Origin: an uncultured Flavobacteriaceae bacterium | GTDB taxonomy: Bacteria > Bacteroidota > Bacteroidia > Flavobacteriales > Flavobacteriaceae | Assembly: GCA_947488345.1 (NCBI GenBank) | Contig: CANKZQ010000002.1 | Location: 496,001 to 560,000 of the forward strand | DNA length: 64,000 bases | Reading direction: 5' to 3' | Shown: in pieces, positions 62,547-64,000 of the stretch | How the letters are laid out: every line of letters begins with the position of its first letter | Position numbering within the stretch: position 1 is the first letter of the stretch | Program-made: the position numbers and the translations under genes | The notes under the pieces: model-generated | Seen by the model: only the letters and a program-made list of their open reading frames with translations | The model's database searches: none | Told to the model about the DNA's origin: nothing

Positions 62547-64000
62547 TTATTCTTTGATTTTTCGCACAAGACATACCCAGTCTTTTTTATCTGCATGTAT
62601 CTGTCGAACTGGTGCATTACCGAGTACTCTAATCGCACCGCCTTTAATTTTCTCTAATGATCCTTTTTGTAACGCACCTCCGTTTAACGGATCATACCAC
62701 TCAATACTAAAATCACCCGATATATTTGATAAATCTAGCGTATGTTGTCCTGCTTTAGGAAAGTACAAAGCGTACGTTTGACCTTTTTTTTGCAAACAAT
62801 ATGCATTCTTAGTATTGGTCAATTTATTCGCTGACTCCATTTCCCAAAAGGGCAAATATTCCTTAAAAAAAGTAATAGCATGATTCGTTAATTCCCATAA
62901 CCGATCTCTCTGTCGCCAATCTTCTGAAGTTAAATCATTATGTGGATATCTGGCCCCAAAATACCATTCTATTCCTGCTCCTCCCGACAATAATGTTCCC
63001 CAGAGAACATAACTACGCAATGTATCATGATCTGGATCTAGACTATCAGGTAATGCCGCTGTATGCCACATACCAATCTCATCCATTGTAATCAACCAAT
63101 CATGTCCGGCTTTCTTCGCCCTCTTTTTCCATGTGTCAACCACACCAGCGGCTAATTCCCGTTTATCTTGCTGAAGCGATAATCCATCGATATATTTAAA
63201 TCCTACAATCGAATCTAGTACGGTACTTCTTAAAGGATCATAAGCATGTGTATGTAATAGTACTGGGTGTTTATACGGATCATGATTTTTTATAAATTTA
63301 GCCATTGCTTTTCGTTGACGATCATTTTGACCAATAGGAGACCACGATGCTGGGCCATTTTCTTCACCGAGATTCCAGGTTAATGCCAAATGATGACCAA
63401 AACGAGCTATGAGCTCTCTTAGATATAATTGTCGCGTCTTACCTGTATCACCGTTATCGAGCATCGTCTCATTTTCTGTTTCCTGCAAGACCATATGAAG
63501 TAATATTCCTTTTGACTGCATATGTTCAAAAACTAGTTCCCATTGTGCTAGTTTGCTTACATCGAATCGCATCACATCTTTAGGGTTAGCATAGGGCCAA
63601 ACATCTTTACCGTCTCCTAAAATGTTCATTGTCAAGAAATAAGAAGAATTCATACCTTTACTTGCTAGATAATTGTATGCCCCTATTAACGATTTTCCTT
63701 TCCCGTTTTTCCAGGTAGGATCTCCTTGTTTCCAATCTTTTAAATGAGGTTCAAAAGAATGTATCACATCAGTAACACTGGCTTCTCCTTCTTCATTTTG
63801 TCCCTGCATCCGATATGTATCATCAAAATCTGTATATGCCAGCAAATTCTCAGGGCTATTTGCCCCTCCTTTTATCCAATAGTTATCAGCATCTTGAAAT
63901 TTATAATAACCTTTATATGCTTTTAATCTACCGTTGGCTCTAAAATCGACCTTGTCTTTGTCAGAAGCACTAACCACAAATTGACCAGTTGAATTGCCAA
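62547..64000 (-). CDS. DUF5060-type glycoside hydrolase, C-terminal part (partial, runs off the right edge)
   Basis: The frame stays open to the window edge (first visible residues GNSTGQFVVSASDKDK), so the start is outside; the GTG at 63977 is only an internal codon. About 484 residues are visible. The segment ANGRLKAYKGYYKFQDADNYWIKGGANSPENLLA (abridged: FxDADNYWIKGG) is typical of DUF5060 proteins, followed by a TIM-barrel-like body with candidate catalytic glutamates in TWNLGEENGPASW and ITMDEIGMWH. The C-terminal ~80 residues look like a beta-sandwich. It probably cleaves a plant or algal polysaccharide outside the cytoplasm. Confidence 0.85.
   Translation of the reverse strand, partial: GNSTGQFVVSASDKDKVDFRANGRLKAYKGYYKFQDADNYWIKGGANSPENLLAYTDFDDTYRMQGQNEEGEASVTDVIHSFEPHLKDWKQGDPTWKNGKGKSLIGAYNYLASKGMNSSYFLTMNILGDGKDVWPYANPKDVMRFDVSKLAQWELVFEHMQSKGILLHMVLQETENETMLDNGDTGKTRQLYLRELIARFGHHLALTWNLGEENGPASWSPIGQNDRQRKAMAKFIKNHDPYKHPVLLHTHAYDPLRSTVLDSIVGFKYIDGLSLQQDKRELAAGVVDTWKKRAKKAGHDWLITMDEIGMWHTAALPDSLDPDHDTLRSYVLWGTLLSGGAGIEWYFGARYPHNDLTSEDWRQRDRLWELTNHAITFFKEYLPFWEMESANKLTNTKNAYCLQKKGQTYALYFPKAGQHTLDLSNISGDFSIEWYDPLNGGALQKGSLEKIKGGAIRVLGNAPVRQIHADKKDWVCLVRKIKE

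Noticed and set aside
1-64000. CRISPR arrays, insertion sequences, prophage and rRNA genes
   Set aside because: I looked for regularly spaced repeats, transposase motifs, phage structural genes and rRNA-like sequence and found none.

Overview
The window looks like a chromosomal segment of a Bacteroidota species, most likely a marine-type member of the Flavobacteriaceae. The base composition is AT-rich. It carries outer-membrane receptors with carboxypeptidase-regulatory N-terminal domains, LytS/LytTR two-component pairs, a fused CcsBA cytochrome c assembly protein, a SdhC-A-B order typical of the phylum, and promoter-like TAnnTTTG elements. I see no transposase, phage gene, CRISPR array, rRNA or intact tRNA.

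Layout. 1-4640: start of a lipoprotein gene, an outer-membrane beta-barrel receptor, and a divergent LytS/LytTR pair with a possible operator between them. 4717-7706: a serine beta-lactamase-like hydrolase divergent from a three-gene ECF sigma operon; two mirror-image promoter-like elements lie between them. 7812-11100: ackA-pta. 11211-14683: a second LytTR/LytS pair, a 51-residue protein, and two small lipoproteins. 15043-23862: an eight-gene anaerobic operon (small secreted protein, Dcu transporter, aspartase, periplasmic asparaginase, fumarate reductase/SDH C-A-B, porin). 24095-31039: a decayed relic of the first gene of that operon, then an alginate-export-type porin, nrfH, nrfA and ccsBA (nitrite ammonification). 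31059-39480: assorted single genes (DUF1905, AraC, VOC, alpha/beta hydrolase, cyclophilin, trypsin-like protease) and an outer-membrane trio (barrel, Omp85-like, PagL-like lipid A deacylase). 39490-49083 (minus): an RND efflux operon whose outer-membrane factor is fused to a periplasmic-binding-protein-like domain, followed by a potassium-channel-like protein, lipoprotein, metallo-beta-lactamase-fold hydrolase and universal stress protein. 49701-60121 (minus): a TonB receptor plus two hydantoinase/oxoprolinase modules (HyuA+HyuB and short HyuA+DUF917), an NCS1-type permease and a cupin, with an unrecognised 411-residue protein divergent from it. 61506-64000 (minus): a DUF1080 lipoprotein and a DUF5060-type glycoside hydrolase that runs off the window.

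How the genes work together. The central block reads as a complete respiratory route: periplasmic asparaginase makes aspartate, Dcu imports it in exchange for succinate, aspartase releases fumarate and ammonia, and the Frd/Sdh complex reduces fumarate. The neighbouring cluster reduces nitrite with NrfHA. Both clusters are preceded by the same FNR-like box (TTGAT-N4-ATCAT). AckA-Pta would supply ATP by acetate formation under the same conditions.

The most unusual system is the hyu locus at 49.7-61.5 kb: an outer-membrane receptor, inner-membrane permease, two different ATP-dependent amidohydrolase/carboxylase-type modules and a novel divergent protein, for an unknown cyclic amide or related substrate.
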